Source: Bacteroidetes bacterium ADurb.Bin012 (GTDB lineage: Bacteria > Bacteroidota > Bacteroidia > Bacteroidales > TTA-H9). From it: 32,599 bases of DNA. Positions 24,659-32,560 of the stretch are shown piece by piece; positions within the stretch are counted from its first letter, which is position 1, and each line of letters opens with the position of its first letter. A program made the position numbers and the translations under genes. A model generated the notes under the pieces. That model had not been told where the DNA came from. It searched no databases and saw only the letters and a program-made list of their open reading frames with translations. The stretch lies in the NCBI GenBank assembly GCA_002071415.1, contig MWFC01000024.1:1-32599 (forward strand), read 5' to 3'.

Positions 24659-26599
24659 ATGAAGATACAAAACAGCTTTCTGACAGATTTACTATTTGCT
24701 TTCCCATTAATGATTTCTATTCCCTTGTTGGGGCAAAATCATCATTTGCAACAGGTAAATTTTACTTCAGTAAAGATTACCGATGAGTTTTGGGCACCAC
24801 GCATCAAAACTAATCATCAGGTAACCATCCCGATTTCTTTCGTAAAAAGTGAAGAAACGGGTCGTATAAAAAATTTCAAGGTAGCAGCCAAGCTTGAACC
24901 TGGAGGATTTTGTTCTACATATCCTTACGACGATTCCGACGTGTTCAAAATCATCGAAGGAGCTAGTTATTCCTTGCAATTATTTCCCGATCCACAACTG
25001 GAAGCAAAACTCGATACATTGATCAATTACATTGCTCTAGCTCAAGAACCCGACGGTTATCTTTATACCAACCGCACCATCGATTCTCTACATACACATC
25101 CTTGGGTAGGGAAAAAAAGATGGGAAAACGATCCCAAGCATAGCCACGAATTATACAATGTCGGGCATCTTTACGAAGCTGCCGTGGCTCATTATTTAGC
25201 TACCGGAAAAACTACACTTCTGAATGTGGCTATAAAAAACGCCGATTTGGTTGCGAAAGATTTTCTCGATAAACGATTGCCCTATTATCCTGGGCATCAA
25301 GAAATAGAACTGGCTCTGGTAAAGCTCTATAAACTGACCGGAAATTCTCGCTATCTCGATCTGGCCAAATATTTTCTCGATATCCGTAAAGGAGGTAATG
25401 AATATAACCAAGCGCATTTACCCGTAAACCAGCAAACCGAGATTGTTGGCCACGCCGTTAGAGCCACCTATATGTATTCTGCCATGGCCGATGTAGCAAC
25501 TTTAAAGAATGTCCCTGAATATCAGGCTGCTATCCATAGAATGTGGAATGACTTGATCAATGGGAAATATTATATAACGGGTGGTATAGGTTCACGAGCA
25601 AGCAACGAGGGCTTTGGAAACGCTTATGAACTACCCAACGAAGAAGCTTATTGTGAGACCTGTGCGTCGATTGGCAACGTATTGTGGAATTATCGTATGT
25701 TTTTAATGGATGCGGATGCCAAATATTACGATGTATTGGAACGTACTCTTTATAATGCTTTACTTTCGGGCGTTTCATTGAGTGGCGACAGATTTTTTTA
25801 TTCAAATCCTCTCGAATCTCATGGCCAACATGAACGCCAAGCCTGGTTCGATTGTGCTTGCTGCCCAAGTAATGTTTGCAGATTTTTACCTTCATTGCCG
25901 GGTTATATTTATGCTCTGGATTCTTCGACTCTCTATGTCAATCTCTTCATTCAAAACCAGGCCACAATGCCTGTCTTCAATCATCAAACAGGTATCGAAA
26001 TTTTGACCAATTATCCATGGGATGGAAAAGTACAGATTAGAATATTAGACTCGAATCCTGTTCCCTATGCAATTGCCGTTCGTATCCCAGGATGGGCAAG
26101 AGGAGAAGCCGTTCCTTCCAATTTATATAAGTTTGCTGATGATAATATTTCCAAATGGAAACTTCGGGTCAATAATAAGGAATATCCCTTCGAATTATCG
26201 AAAGGTTATGTGTTTATCAATAAGGAATGGAATAGAGGGGATGAAATCGAACTTGAATTACCCATGGAGGTTCGCATGGTAAAAGCCCATTCTACCGTAA
26301 AAGCCGACTCTGGAAAGATAGCTCTGCAGAGAGGCCCCCTGGTTTATTGCCTCGAATGGGCTGACCAGCCCGGGAAAGACCTTTGGAATATCGCCTTGAA
26401 CCTACAGAAAGGTTTTGAGATAATTCGGGATGACTCATTGCTTCCAAATTGTATAAATATTAAAGGTGAGGCTTGTCAGATCGAGAAATTTGCCAGCGAC
26501 AAATGTTTCGAATTCAATGCTATCCCCTATTTTCTTTGGGCACATCGCGGGAAAGGCCCTATGAGGGTTTGGATTCCCTACTTCCCTTCCCGTCATTAG
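24659..26599 (+). CDS. GH127 beta-L-arabinofuranosidase (DUF1680)
   Basis: 646 residues. A signal peptide (LLFAFPLMISIPLLGQ) places it in the periplasm or on the surface. The (alpha/alpha)6 barrel of GH127 follows. The Zn/cysteine active site of HypBA1 is complete: Glu317 (HypBA1 Glu322) in SNEGFG, Glu333-x-Cys335 in EAYCETCASIG, and Cys401-Cys402 in DCACCPSN, where the first is the nucleophile in HypBA1. The spacing of 16 between Glu317 and Glu333 equals that in HypBA1. The C-terminal half is beta-rich (RIPGWARG, RGPLVYCLEW). It likely cleaves beta-L-arabinofuranosyl ends from plant glycoproteins or pectic side chains; relatives with other pentose or hexose targets exist. It is divergent from ftcD. 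A degenerate TAATTTTA box at 24629-24636 is the best promoter guess. Confidence 0.92.
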   Translation: MKIQNSFLTDLLFAFPLMISIPLLGQNHHLQQVNFTSVKITDEFWAPRIKTNHQVTIPISFVKSEETGRIKNFKVAAKLEPGGFCSTYPYDDSDVFKIIEGASYSLQLFPDPQLEAKLDTLINYIALAQEPDGYLYTNRTIDSLHTHPWVGKKRWENDPKHSHELYNVGHLYEAAVAHYLATGKTTLLNVAIKNADLVAKDFLDKRLPYYPGHQEIELALVKLYKLTGNSRYLDLAKYFLDIRKGGNEYNQAHLPVNQQTEIVGHAVRATYMYSAMADVATLKNVPEYQAAIHRMWNDLINGKYYITGGIGSRASNEGFGNAYELPNEEAYCETCASIGNVLWNYRMFLMDADAKYYDVLERTLYNALLSGVSLSGDRFFYSNPLESHGQHERQAWFDCACCPSNVCRFLPSLPGYIYALDSSTLYVNLFIQNQATMPVFNHQTGIEILTNYPWDGKVQIRILDSNPVPYAIAVRIPGWARGEAVPSNLYKFADDNISKWKLRVNNKEYPFELSKGYVFINKEWNRGDEIELELPMEVRMVKAHSTVKADSGKIALQRGPLVYCLEWADQPGKDLWNIALNLQKGFEIIRDDSLLPNCINIKGEACQIEKFASDKCFEFNAIPYFLWAHRGKGPMRVWIPYFPSRH

Positions 26600-26643
26600 C
26601 TTACTTGGACTTGATCTGCAAACCAAATTCTTGATTGTGGCTA

Positions 26644-27648
26644 TCAACGTGGTTTATATCCTGACTGATTGAAGAGCACCGCATAATCTTCCTCCTGGAT
26701 GATTTCCTTGAGATTCTTGTCGGGATGTTTCCTGGCATAAGATTCAATGATTCTCAAACCCATATACTGACCAATACGACCGGGACTTCCTTTTGGAAAT
26801 CCTTGAATTGTAGGACTTTCTTGAATAAATTTCATGATTATGCTTTTATCTTTACTAAAAAGTAGATCCTGGTTCAATAGAAACGACCAGATTTCCTTTT
26901 CGTTATCCTGACACCATTTATATTTTTCGGCAGTGTACCCCATGAGAAAATATGGTGGAGTTTTGGGAAGAATATTTTGAGCAAAAAACAATAATTGTCC
27001 ATAGGCTATCATCTGATCAACCAGAGCTCCATCGACAGGAAAAGGAGGTAAAAATTGCTGTGCTATCGTTTTAATAATGTCGGGAATCAAATAATCTGGC
27101 GTCATTCTCTCAGCAATGTATTTAGGTATGCCAATGGTTCTATATCCCGGAAAATTACTTCCTAGATAATTGTCGAGCGGAATAATCAAAACCGAGTCAT
27201 CGATAAATATTCCTTCGGCTAAATCGTAGCCACTGATGTAAGAATATACCGATTTGGGTGGATGCCATGAAGGGAAATAATAATGGATATACCGAAAAGC
27301 TTCAGTTAAACCATCTTCGATTTGCGCCAAGGAAGGAAATGTTTTACAGGCTTGAACATAAGCCTCTATAATTTGAGGATCATTCAAATATTGCCGCATT
27401 TGCAGCAAACTTGCCGGATTATCATACTCATTCCCTATAAATAAGGGATATTTGTTTGCCAAATGCTTCAGCAATTCTTGCAAGCTATCGATAGGAATAC
27501 GAAATAAATCCTGTTCGTATCGTTGAATGCTAACTTTTTGAATCTCAATTTTATTAAGTTCGGGTTTATCCATTTTATTTCTGCAATATAATCCCGAAAA
27601 AGCTAAAAGTGAGACTACTGCAAATGAAATGATGATGTATTTCCGCAT
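26644..27648 (-). CDS. gldB: GldB-like gliding motility lipoprotein
   Basis: 334 residues. The N-terminal hydrophobic segment ends AFSGLYC, a slightly unusual lipobox with Tyr before Cys22. The body matches GldB: IQRYEQDLFRI, YPLFIGNEYDN, FRYIHYYFPSW, ISGYDLAEGIFIDDSVLIIPLDNYLG, PKYIAERMTPDYLIPDI, DQMIAYGQLLFFA, YTAEKYKWCQDNE and GFPKGSPGRIGQYMGLRIIESY. In Flavobacterium GldB is an envelope lipoprotein needed for gliding. In non-gliding Bacteroidota, homologues persist with an unclear role, often near peptidoglycan or T9SS functions. It follows the PorT-type gene on the same strand but a terminator lies between. I use the symbol as family membership, not proof of gliding. Confidence 0.85.
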   Translation of the reverse strand: MRKYIIISFAVVSLLAFSGLYCRNKMDKPELNKIEIQKVSIQRYEQDLFRIPIDSLQELLKHLANKYPLFIGNEYDNPASLLQMRQYLNDPQIIEAYVQACKTFPSLAQIEDGLTEAFRYIHYYFPSWHPPKSVYSYISGYDLAEGIFIDDSVLIIPLDNYLGSNFPGYRTIGIPKYIAERMTPDYLIPDIIKTIAQQFLPPFPVDGALVDQMIAYGQLLFFAQNILPKTPPYFLMGYTAEKYKWCQDNEKEIWSFLLNQDLLFSKDKSIIMKFIQESPTIQGFPKGSPGRIGQYMGLRIIESYARKHPDKNLKEIIQEEDYAVLFNQSGYKPR

Positions 27649-27696
27649 AGGTGTAATGTAAATAATAGAAGACCATGATTTGTAGCATATAGAAAA

Positions 27697-27726
27697 GAAG
27701 CCCAGTAATGATTCATGCTGGGCTTC
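27697..27726 (-). terminator. Terminator of the PorT-type gene
   Basis: Perfect 9-bp stem GAAGCCCAG/CTGGGCTTC with a 12-nt loop, starting 27 bp after the stop at 27754. It is followed on the minus strand by a short T-rich run (TTTTC). Confidence 0.65.
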
Positions 27727-27753
27727 ATGGGGTATAAACCTTCATGTGAGCTT

Positions 27754-28353
27754 TTAAAGTATTTTCCAACCTAATGTAATATTAAAAAGATTGTTCTTGA
27801 TAGATTGACCGGGAGTATTGGAGATATTATTTAAGCCTAATTCGTACCTCATGTCGAGTGTAAACATCAATATATCCACCCCTGCACCTAAGGTGAGAGC
27901 CCAAACGCCATCCTTCAATTGTTCTTGATCCTCTTTATTATCGTCTTTCTTCATTTCCTTGTCGAGGAAGAACGAAGCCACAGGTCCCGCAAATATTCTG
28001 ACCTTTACAAAAGGAATATTGATGATTTTGCTACCCACCAAAAATGGAATATCAATGGCATCCATCGAATACGTATATTGCGATTCTTTTGTTTCTCCTT
28101 GGGGAATGCCCGTAAACTTTCCACCTCTGGCAGAATATAAAAGTTCGGGTTGAAAATAAGTCTTGCCTCCTATCCTGAGAAAGGCTCCAATCTGAAGGCC
28201 AGATTTGCTTTCATTTTTGACGTCAGTAATCATTTGGTCGAAATCGGTAGATAAATGGTTGAGGTTGATCCCAATCTTAGGCCCAAAAGTGATTTGTGAG
28301 AAGACTTGTGCCCCAATAATTACAAAAACAACTGATAAAATGATCTTTTTCAT
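27754..28353 (-). CDS. PorT-family outer membrane beta-barrel protein
   Basis: 199 residues. A signal peptide (IILSVVFVIIGAQVFSQ) is followed by an eight-strand-type barrel: FGPKIGINLNHL, SGLQIGAFLRIGGKTYFQPELLYSARGG, IDIPFLVGSK, VRIFAGPVASFFLDKE, DGVWALTLGAGVDILMFTLDMRYELGLNNI and the closing NLFNITLGWKIL. This is the outer membrane protein beta-barrel/PorT superfamily common in Bacteroidota. A charged extracellular loop (EMKKDDNKEDQEQLKD) lies near 135-150. Porin, adhesin or envelope-support role unknown. A minus-strand TATTTTTG box lies about 30 bp upstream. Confidence 0.9.
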   Translation of the reverse strand: MKKIILSVVFVIIGAQVFSQITFGPKIGINLNHLSTDFDQMITDVKNESKSGLQIGAFLRIGGKTYFQPELLYSARGGKFTGIPQGETKESQYTYSMDAIDIPFLVGSKIINIPFVKVRIFAGPVASFFLDKEMKKDDNKEDQEQLKDGVWALTLGAGVDILMFTLDMRYELGLNNISNTPGQSIKNNLFNITLGWKIL

Positions 28354-28382
28354 CGCTTTTCGTGTTTTGGTTATTCATCTAG

Positions 28383-28390
28383 CAAAAATA
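28383..28390 (-). promoter_or_regulatory. -7 box of the PorT-type gene
   Basis: Minus-strand TATTTTTG matches TAnnTTTG; -33 not recognisable. Confidence 0.4.
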
Positions 28391-28454
28391 AAGTTTTTTA
28401 TTAAAACAGCACTTTTGATGCAATCTCGTTCTTTTGATGATTTTTCGTGAGGAT

Positions 28455-28490
28455 ATTTTAACCCTAACAGAGGAAAATAGGGTTGAAAAT
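28455..28490. repeat. Stem-loop of unknown role
   Basis: AACCCTA ... TAGGGTT, a perfect 7-bp stem with an 11-nt loop, extended by five A-T pairs past one bulged G. It lies between divergent genes and has no T-run of terminator type, so it may be an operator or structured leader. Confidence 0.35.
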
Positions 28491-28628
28491 TTCATCAAGA
28501 AGTCGGACTCATGTTTTTATTATTGTTTTGATATATAAACAGTTACATGTCTTGTTGTACATTTATCAGATGTTTTGTTTCTTGATTGATAATGATTTAT
28601 ATCCTTATAGATTTCCAATGATTCATTA

Positions 28629-28660
28629 TTTGGCTTGCAATGACTAAAGCTCTAATTTTG
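28629..28660 (+). promoter_or_regulatory. Consensus Bacteroidota promoter
   Basis: TTTG, exactly 20 bp, TAATTTTG, about 37 bp before ATG 28698. Both elements match consensus. Confidence 0.8.
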
Positions 28661-28697
28661 CACGATTGAGAATAAACAAACCCAAATCAAATATTTT

Positions 28698-30062
28698 ATG
28701 AGACGAAATGTTATTATTATTGGTGCTGCGGGTCGTGATTTTCACAACTTCAATACTTTCTTCCGCGGTAAGAGTTCTTACAATGTAGTGGCATTTACAG
28801 CCGCTCAGATTCCTGACATCGATGGTCGAAAATATCCTCCCCAACTAGCCGGAGAAGATCTTTATCCCTATGGAATCCCTATTATGGCCGAACAAAACTT
28901 GCCGCAATTAATCAAAGACCTTGACGTGCATGATTGCGTATTTTCTTATAGTGACATTCCTTACCAGCGAGTTATGGGCCTTTCGGCTATTGTTAATGCT
29001 GCTGGGGCTAATTTCATGCTTTTAGGTCCTCGTGAAACCATGCTAAAGAGTACAAAGCCTGTAATTGCCGTAGGCGCAACGCGAACGGGTTGTGGGAAAA
29101 GCCAGACCTCTCGTCGCATCATCGAAATTTTAATGAAACACGGCTTAAAGGTCGTGGCTGTGCGCCATCCCATGCCTTATGGCGACCTTGTGGCACAAAA
29201 AATGCAACGTTTTGCTACCATCGAAGACCTTCATCGCCATAAATGCACTATTGAGGAAATGGAAGAATATGAACCTCATTTAGTTCGTGGAAATGTAATA
29301 TATGCTGGGGTCGATTATGAAGCAATTCTTAGAGCTGCCGAAAATGACCCCAATGGCTGCGATGTTATTCTTTGGGACGGTGGAAACAACGATTTCCCTT
29401 TTTACAAGCCAGACCTTATGATTGCTGTAGCCGACCCACACCGGCCAGGCCACGAAGTTTCTTATTATCCCGGTGAAGTTGTTGCCCGTATAGCCGATAT
29501 CATCGTTATCAACAAGATTGATACGGCTTGCAACGAAAATATTCTCACCGTTCGTCAAAATATTGCACGCATCAATCCTAATGCTATTGTTGTGGATGGT
29601 GCATCTCCGCTTACCGTTGACCACCCTGAACTCATCAGGGGCAGAAAAGCTCTGGTAGTCGAAGATGGCCCAACACTAACCCACGGTGAAATGAAAATTG
29701 GAGCTGGTACGGTTGCCGCTTTGAAATATGGCGCCTCCGAACTTATCGACCCACGCCCTTATGCCATTGGTAAAATTGCCGATACTTTCCACATTTATCC
29801 AAATATCGCTGCCTTGCTCCCAGCTATGGGATATGGGGATCAACAAATTAAAGATCTCGAAATAACCATTGAAAATACACCTGCCGATGTTGTTATAATT
29901 GGTACTCCCATCGACCTCACCCGGATAATAAAAATCAATAAACCTACTGTTAAAATTGGTTACGACCTTCAAGAAATTGGACATCCGGATCTGGAAGAAC
30001 TCCTCGTGAATTTTCTCGAAAAACATAACCTCACCAAAAAAGCTCCCAAAAGCTGCTGTTGA
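28698..30062 (+). CDS. COG2403 P-loop protein, cyclic 2,3-diphosphoglycerate synthetase-like
   Basis: 454 residues, cytoplasmic. The N-terminus RRNVIIIGAAGRDFHNFN is the hallmark of COG2403 predicted GTPases. An intact P-loop GATRTGCGKSQTSRR spans 126-140 with Lys134-Ser135. ILWDGGNNDFPFYKPDLMIAVADPHRPGHE lies mid-protein and VINKID supplies an NKxD-like element. The family contains the archaeal cyclic 2,3-diphosphoglycerate synthetase; whether bacterial members make that compound is not settled. The C-terminus ends KSCC, two adjacent Cys that could bind metal or be modified. It is expressed from a consensus promoter and closed by a strong terminator, so it is independent of pyrBI although adjacent. 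Confidence 0.85.
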   Translation: MRRNVIIIGAAGRDFHNFNTFFRGKSSYNVVAFTAAQIPDIDGRKYPPQLAGEDLYPYGIPIMAEQNLPQLIKDLDVHDCVFSYSDIPYQRVMGLSAIVNAAGANFMLLGPRETMLKSTKPVIAVGATRTGCGKSQTSRRIIEILMKHGLKVVAVRHPMPYGDLVAQKMQRFATIEDLHRHKCTIEEMEEYEPHLVRGNVIYAGVDYEAILRAAENDPNGCDVILWDGGNNDFPFYKPDLMIAVADPHRPGHEVSYYPGEVVARIADIIVINKIDTACNENILTVRQNIARINPNAIVVDGASPLTVDHPELIRGRKALVVEDGPTLTHGEMKIGAGTVAALKYGASELIDPRPYAIGKIADTFHIYPNIAALLPAMGYGDQQIKDLEITIENTPADVVIIGTPIDLTRIIKINKPTVKIGYDLQEIGHPDLEELLVNFLEKHNLTKKAPKSCC

Positions 30063-30071
30063 TATTCGAAG

Positions 30072-30097
30072 ACCCCGCAATTGCGGGGTTTTTTTTT
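30072..30097 (+). terminator. Intrinsic terminator after the COG2403 gene
   Basis: ACCCCGC-AATT-GCGGGGT stem-loop followed by a run of nine T, 10 bp after the stop codon. Confidence 0.93.
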
Positions 30098-30113
30098 AGA
30101 AACCAGAAAGATT

Positions 30114-30145
30114 TTTACTTTTTTTGATCTTTGAACTTAAATTTG
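30114..30145 (+). promoter_or_regulatory. Promoter of pyrBI
   Basis: TTTA, 20 bp, TAAATTTG: -7 at consensus, -33 one base off. It lies between the terminator and ATG 30170. Confidence 0.55.
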
Positions 30146-30169
30146 AAACGGAAAAAATAACCACCCACT

Positions 30170-31084
30170 ATGAACATGAAGAATAAAAGTCTGATTTCGA
30201 TCAATGACTTCTGTAAGGAAGAATACCTTCAAATTCTTGATCTTGCCACTTATTTCGAGAAAAATCCTAATCAAAAGATTCTTGAGGGTTTTGTTGTAGC
30301 AACCTTGTTTTTTGAACCAAGTACCCGTACCCGCCTGAGTTTCGAAAGTGCAGTAAACCGTTTAGGAGGCCGTGTGATTGGTTTTAGCGATGCAGCCTTG
30401 AGCAGCACCACGAAGGGTGAAAGTTTGGCCGATACCATACGCACGGTTAGTAATTATGCTGACCTGATTGTAATGCGCCATCCTATTGAAGGTTCTGCAC
30501 GATGGGCTAGCCAAGTAGCAAGTGTCCCCATCATCAATGCTGGAGATGGTTCTAATCAGCATCCAACACAATGCCTTCTCGATCTTTTCACTATTCGCCA
30601 GACACAAGGCACTCTCGACAATCTAGATATCGCCTTCGTGGGTGACCTGAAATATGGTCGTACTATCCATTCCAACGTCATTGCACTATCTCATTTTAAT
30701 ACCACCTTTCACCTCGTCTCTCCCGAAGAACTCAAATTGCCAAGTGCGGTCAAAATGCACATTAAATCTAACAACCTCCAGTATTTTCAATATACTGATC
30801 TCGAAGAAGTAATTCCTAAGGTGGATATTATTTACATGACCCGTATACAGCGCGAGCGCTTCGCCGACCCCATCGAATACGAAAGAGTAAAAAATTCTTA
30901 TACTCTTACTAAAAAAATGCTCGAAGGTTCAAGGGAAAACCTGAAAATTCTACACCCTTTGCCCAGAGTCAACGAGATTAGTGTAGATGTGGATCTCGAT
31001 CCCCGTGCCTATTATTTTAAACAGGCCCTCAATGGTGTTTATATACGCCAAGCTTTGATCGCTTCTATTCTTGGCCTTGCTTGA
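30170..31084 (+). CDS. pyrB: Aspartate carbamoyltransferase, catalytic chain
   Basis: 304 residues, standard length. It catalyses the first committed step of pyrimidine synthesis: carbamoyl phosphate plus aspartate to N-carbamoyl-aspartate. Motifs: [15 protein letters not shown] (carbamoyl-phosphate loop, STRT at 51-54), [10 protein letters not shown] with Lys82, [41 protein letters not shown] and [10 protein letters not shown]. Met3 is an alternative start. pyrI follows 15 to 42 bp downstream depending on its start, so they form an operon, and the holoenzyme should be the E. coli-like allosteric dodecamer. Confidence 0.98.
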   Translation: MNMKNKSLISINDFCKEEYLQILDLATYFEKNPNQKILEGFVVATLFFEPSTRTRLSFESAVNRLGGRVIGFSDAALSSTTKGESLADTIRTVSNYADLIVMRHPIEGSARWASQVASVPIINAGDGSNQHPTQCLLDLFTIRQTQGTLDNLDIAFVGDLKYGRTIHSNVIALSHFNTTFHLVSPEELKLPSAVKMHIKSNNLQYFQYTDLEEVIPKVDIIYMTRIQRERFADPIEYERVKNSYTLTKKMLEGSRENLKILHPLPRVNEISVDVDLDPRAYYFKQALNGVYIRQALIASILGLA

Positions 31085-31126
31085 TTCTAAAATGTAATCA
31101 TGATTTTTATCTTTATTCTAACCCAT

Positions 31127-31591
31127 ATGAAACCCGAAAGCCGAAAAAAACTCATCGTGTCCGCCATTCAAAATGGAACAGTAATCGACCATATTCCCTC
31201 CCATGCTGTTATTCAGGTAATGCGTATCCTCAACCTCATTCAAACCGACCATCAGGTGCTCTTTGGAATGAACCTCGATAGTAAAAAGTATGGCAATAAG
31301 GGAATTATCAAAATTAGAGATAAATTTTTCGATGATGTGGAAATCAATAAGATAGCCCTTGTAGCCCCTACTGCTACCCTTATCGAAATTCGTGATTTTG
31401 AAGTGATATCGAAGAAACAAGCCGAAATACCCGATATTGTCGAAGGTATCGTCAAATGTTTCAATCCGAAATGCATTACCAATTACGAACAAGTACGAAC
31501 ACGCTTTAGGGTGATCGATAAGCAGAATTTGCGTTTGCTCTGCCATTACTGCGAAAAGATTACCAAAAATGAAAATATCGAGTTCATCTGA
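31127..31591 (+). CDS. pyrI: Aspartate carbamoyltransferase, regulatory chain
   Basis: 154 residues from ATG 31127. A start at 31100 would add nine hydrophobic residues (MIFIFILTH) unlike PyrI N-termini, so the shorter form is chosen; neither has a strong ribosome-binding site. The N-terminal allosteric domain has IQNGTVIDHIPSHAV, where CTP and ATP bind in E. coli PyrI. The C-terminal zinc domain has all four Cys: CFNPKC (111, 116) and CHYC (139, 142). It binds PyrB and provides feedback control by nucleotides. Expressed with pyrB. Confidence 0.95.
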   Translation: MKPESRKKLIVSAIQNGTVIDHIPSHAVIQVMRILNLIQTDHQVLFGMNLDSKKYGNKGIIKIRDKFFDDVEINKIALVAPTATLIEIRDFEVISKKQAEIPDIVEGIVKCFNPKCITNYEQVRTRFRVIDKQNLRLLCHYCEKITKNENIEFI

Positions 31592-31699
31592 CCTCTGCTT
31601 GCCTTCTTCTTTGCTCATCTTATTGCAGATCCCAAACAAAGGAAGGAGGATCATGTTAACCATGAATGCCTGCGTCGCTACCTGATCTTCCTTCCCTTC

Positions 31700-31731
31700 T
31701 TTGGGAGGTTGCCATGTTTTGCATAATTTTG
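31700..31731 (+). promoter_or_regulatory. Consensus Bacteroidota promoter of the small lipoprotein gene
   Basis: TTTG, exactly 20 bp, TAATTTTG. Transcription would start near 31738, so a start codon at 31666 is excluded and 31753 is favoured. Confidence 0.75.
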
Positions 31732-31752
31732 TATCCCAAATTGGCTATATTG

Positions 31753-32178
31753 ATGAAAAATTCATTCGGGTGGTTGATTGCTGGGTTCCTTTTCTTCGAA
31801 TTATTGATGATTCAATCCTGTTCGAAAGAAAATAACTCTTCCCAATATGCTTATGATCTTCAACCACATATCGAAAATCTATATTCTTCCTTCATTTACA
31901 GGTATAATACTGGATATTACACTGCCGATACAGGTTACAAACTGTTATTGAATCCCGAAAACAAAGAATTCGAGATTCATCTTACAGTTCAGGACTATAA
32001 ATCAGGGTGGATGAAATTATCTTTCTTTGATGTAGATCAAGAGATTGTCTCTACTGACACCTTGCGTTTCAATTATGACTCGATATTGCAAATTCCGGTT
32101 TCGATAGATTCTCTTAGTTTGAAATCACAAATTTTTACCGGAATTATCTATTTTTCTCTTCAACCTTCATTCAAATAA
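31753..32178 (+). CDS. Small lipoprotein of unknown function
   Basis: 141 residues from ATG 31753. The frame is open back to 31666, but the promoter at 31700-31731 lies inside that extension. Signal peptide AGFLFFELLMIQSC gives lipid-bearing Cys23, followed by Ser-Lys-Glu-Asn. The remainder is a short, beta-rich domain: YSSFIYRYNTGYYTADTGYKL, FEIHLTVQDYKSGWMKLSFFD, IYFSLQPSF. It has the look of small Bacteroidota envelope lipoproteins with an FN3- or Ig-like fold, but I do not recognise a family. No terminator follows closely; the next lies at 32501. Confidence 0.75.
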   Translation: MKNSFGWLIAGFLFFELLMIQSCSKENNSSQYAYDLQPHIENLYSSFIYRYNTGYYTADTGYKLLLNPENKEFEIHLTVQDYKSGWMKLSFFDVDQEIVSTDTLRFNYDSILQIPVSIDSLSLKSQIFTGIIYFSLQPSFK

Positions 32179-32240
32179 TGAAATCTTCGTCGAATATGGA
32201 TAATTCTCCGATTTCGGATGAAATTTAAAATATTAAGTAA

Positions 32241-32257
32241 ATTGATTATTAATCAAT
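32241..32257. repeat. AT-rich dyad
   Basis: ATTGATTA-T-TAATCAAT: perfect 8-bp arms around one base. Possible operator; may be chance in AT-rich DNA. Confidence 0.3.
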
Positions 32258-32478
32258 ATGTTAAATGAGTATCAAGTCTCTTTTTAAGAAATAAATTGTT
32301 GTTTTCGGAATATTCTATTCCCAAAGGGTAGCCCTCACATGTCATTTTCTCATTGATTTTAAGGATATTTATTATTATGGCATGATAGTTGTACTTTTTT
32401 TAGAGCTGTTGCAGGTTAATACCTGGTAATACCAAACCAAACTAAACTCTCTTTACCTACTAATTGTTTTTGTTGTTT

Positions 32479-32500
32479 AAGTAATTTTGATTACTTTTTT
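32479..32500 (+). terminator. AT-rich hairpin with T-run, just before the main terminator
   Basis: AAGTAAT-TTTG-ATTACTT followed by four more T. A weak stem on its own, but directly abutting the strong hairpin at 32501, so it is a tandem arrangement. Confidence 0.4.
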
Positions 32501-32532
32501 CCGGTGCGTAGGGATACGCGCCGGTTTTTTTT
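32501..32532 (+). terminator. Strong intrinsic terminator upstream of the right-edge gene
   Basis: CCGGTGCGTA-GGGA-TACGCGCCGG (10 bp, one G-U pair) followed by eight T. No gene ends within 320 bp upstream on this strand, and a start codon follows 28 bp later, so it may be an attenuator or the end of a small RNA. Confidence 0.85.
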
Positions 32533-32560
32533 ATGACGGGCATACATTACTACTTGCAAG

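Larger units (their letters stand above)
28354..28697. other. Divergent intergenic region with two promoters and a hairpin
   Basis: 344 bp without a credible ORF. It contains a -7 box for the barrel gene (28383-28390, minus), a stem-loop (28455-28490) and a consensus promoter for the rightward gene (28629-28660). The stretch 28500-28625 is very T-rich and otherwise featureless. Confidence 0.5.
32179..32500. other. Noncoding stretch before a terminator; possible leader or small RNA
   Basis: 322 bp with no credible ORF on either strand. It holds a dyad (32241-32257), a short hairpin CAGGT-TAAT-ACCTG (32412-32425) overlapping a GGTTAATACC/GGTAATACC near-repeat, and an AT-rich hairpin followed by T (32479-32500). 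The right end runs straight into the terminator at 32501. Confidence 0.4.

Noticed and set aside
31100..31126. Nine-codon extension of pyrI
   Set aside because: Hydrophobic residues atypical for PyrI; Met at 31127 gives the usual N-terminus.
31118..31663. Minus-strand 181-codon frame antisense to pyrI
   Set aside because: Shadow of the well-supported pyrI gene; no motif or promoter.
31666..31752. 29-codon N-terminal extension of the small lipoprotein
   Set aside because: It contains a consensus promoter and would bury the lipoprotein signal peptide.
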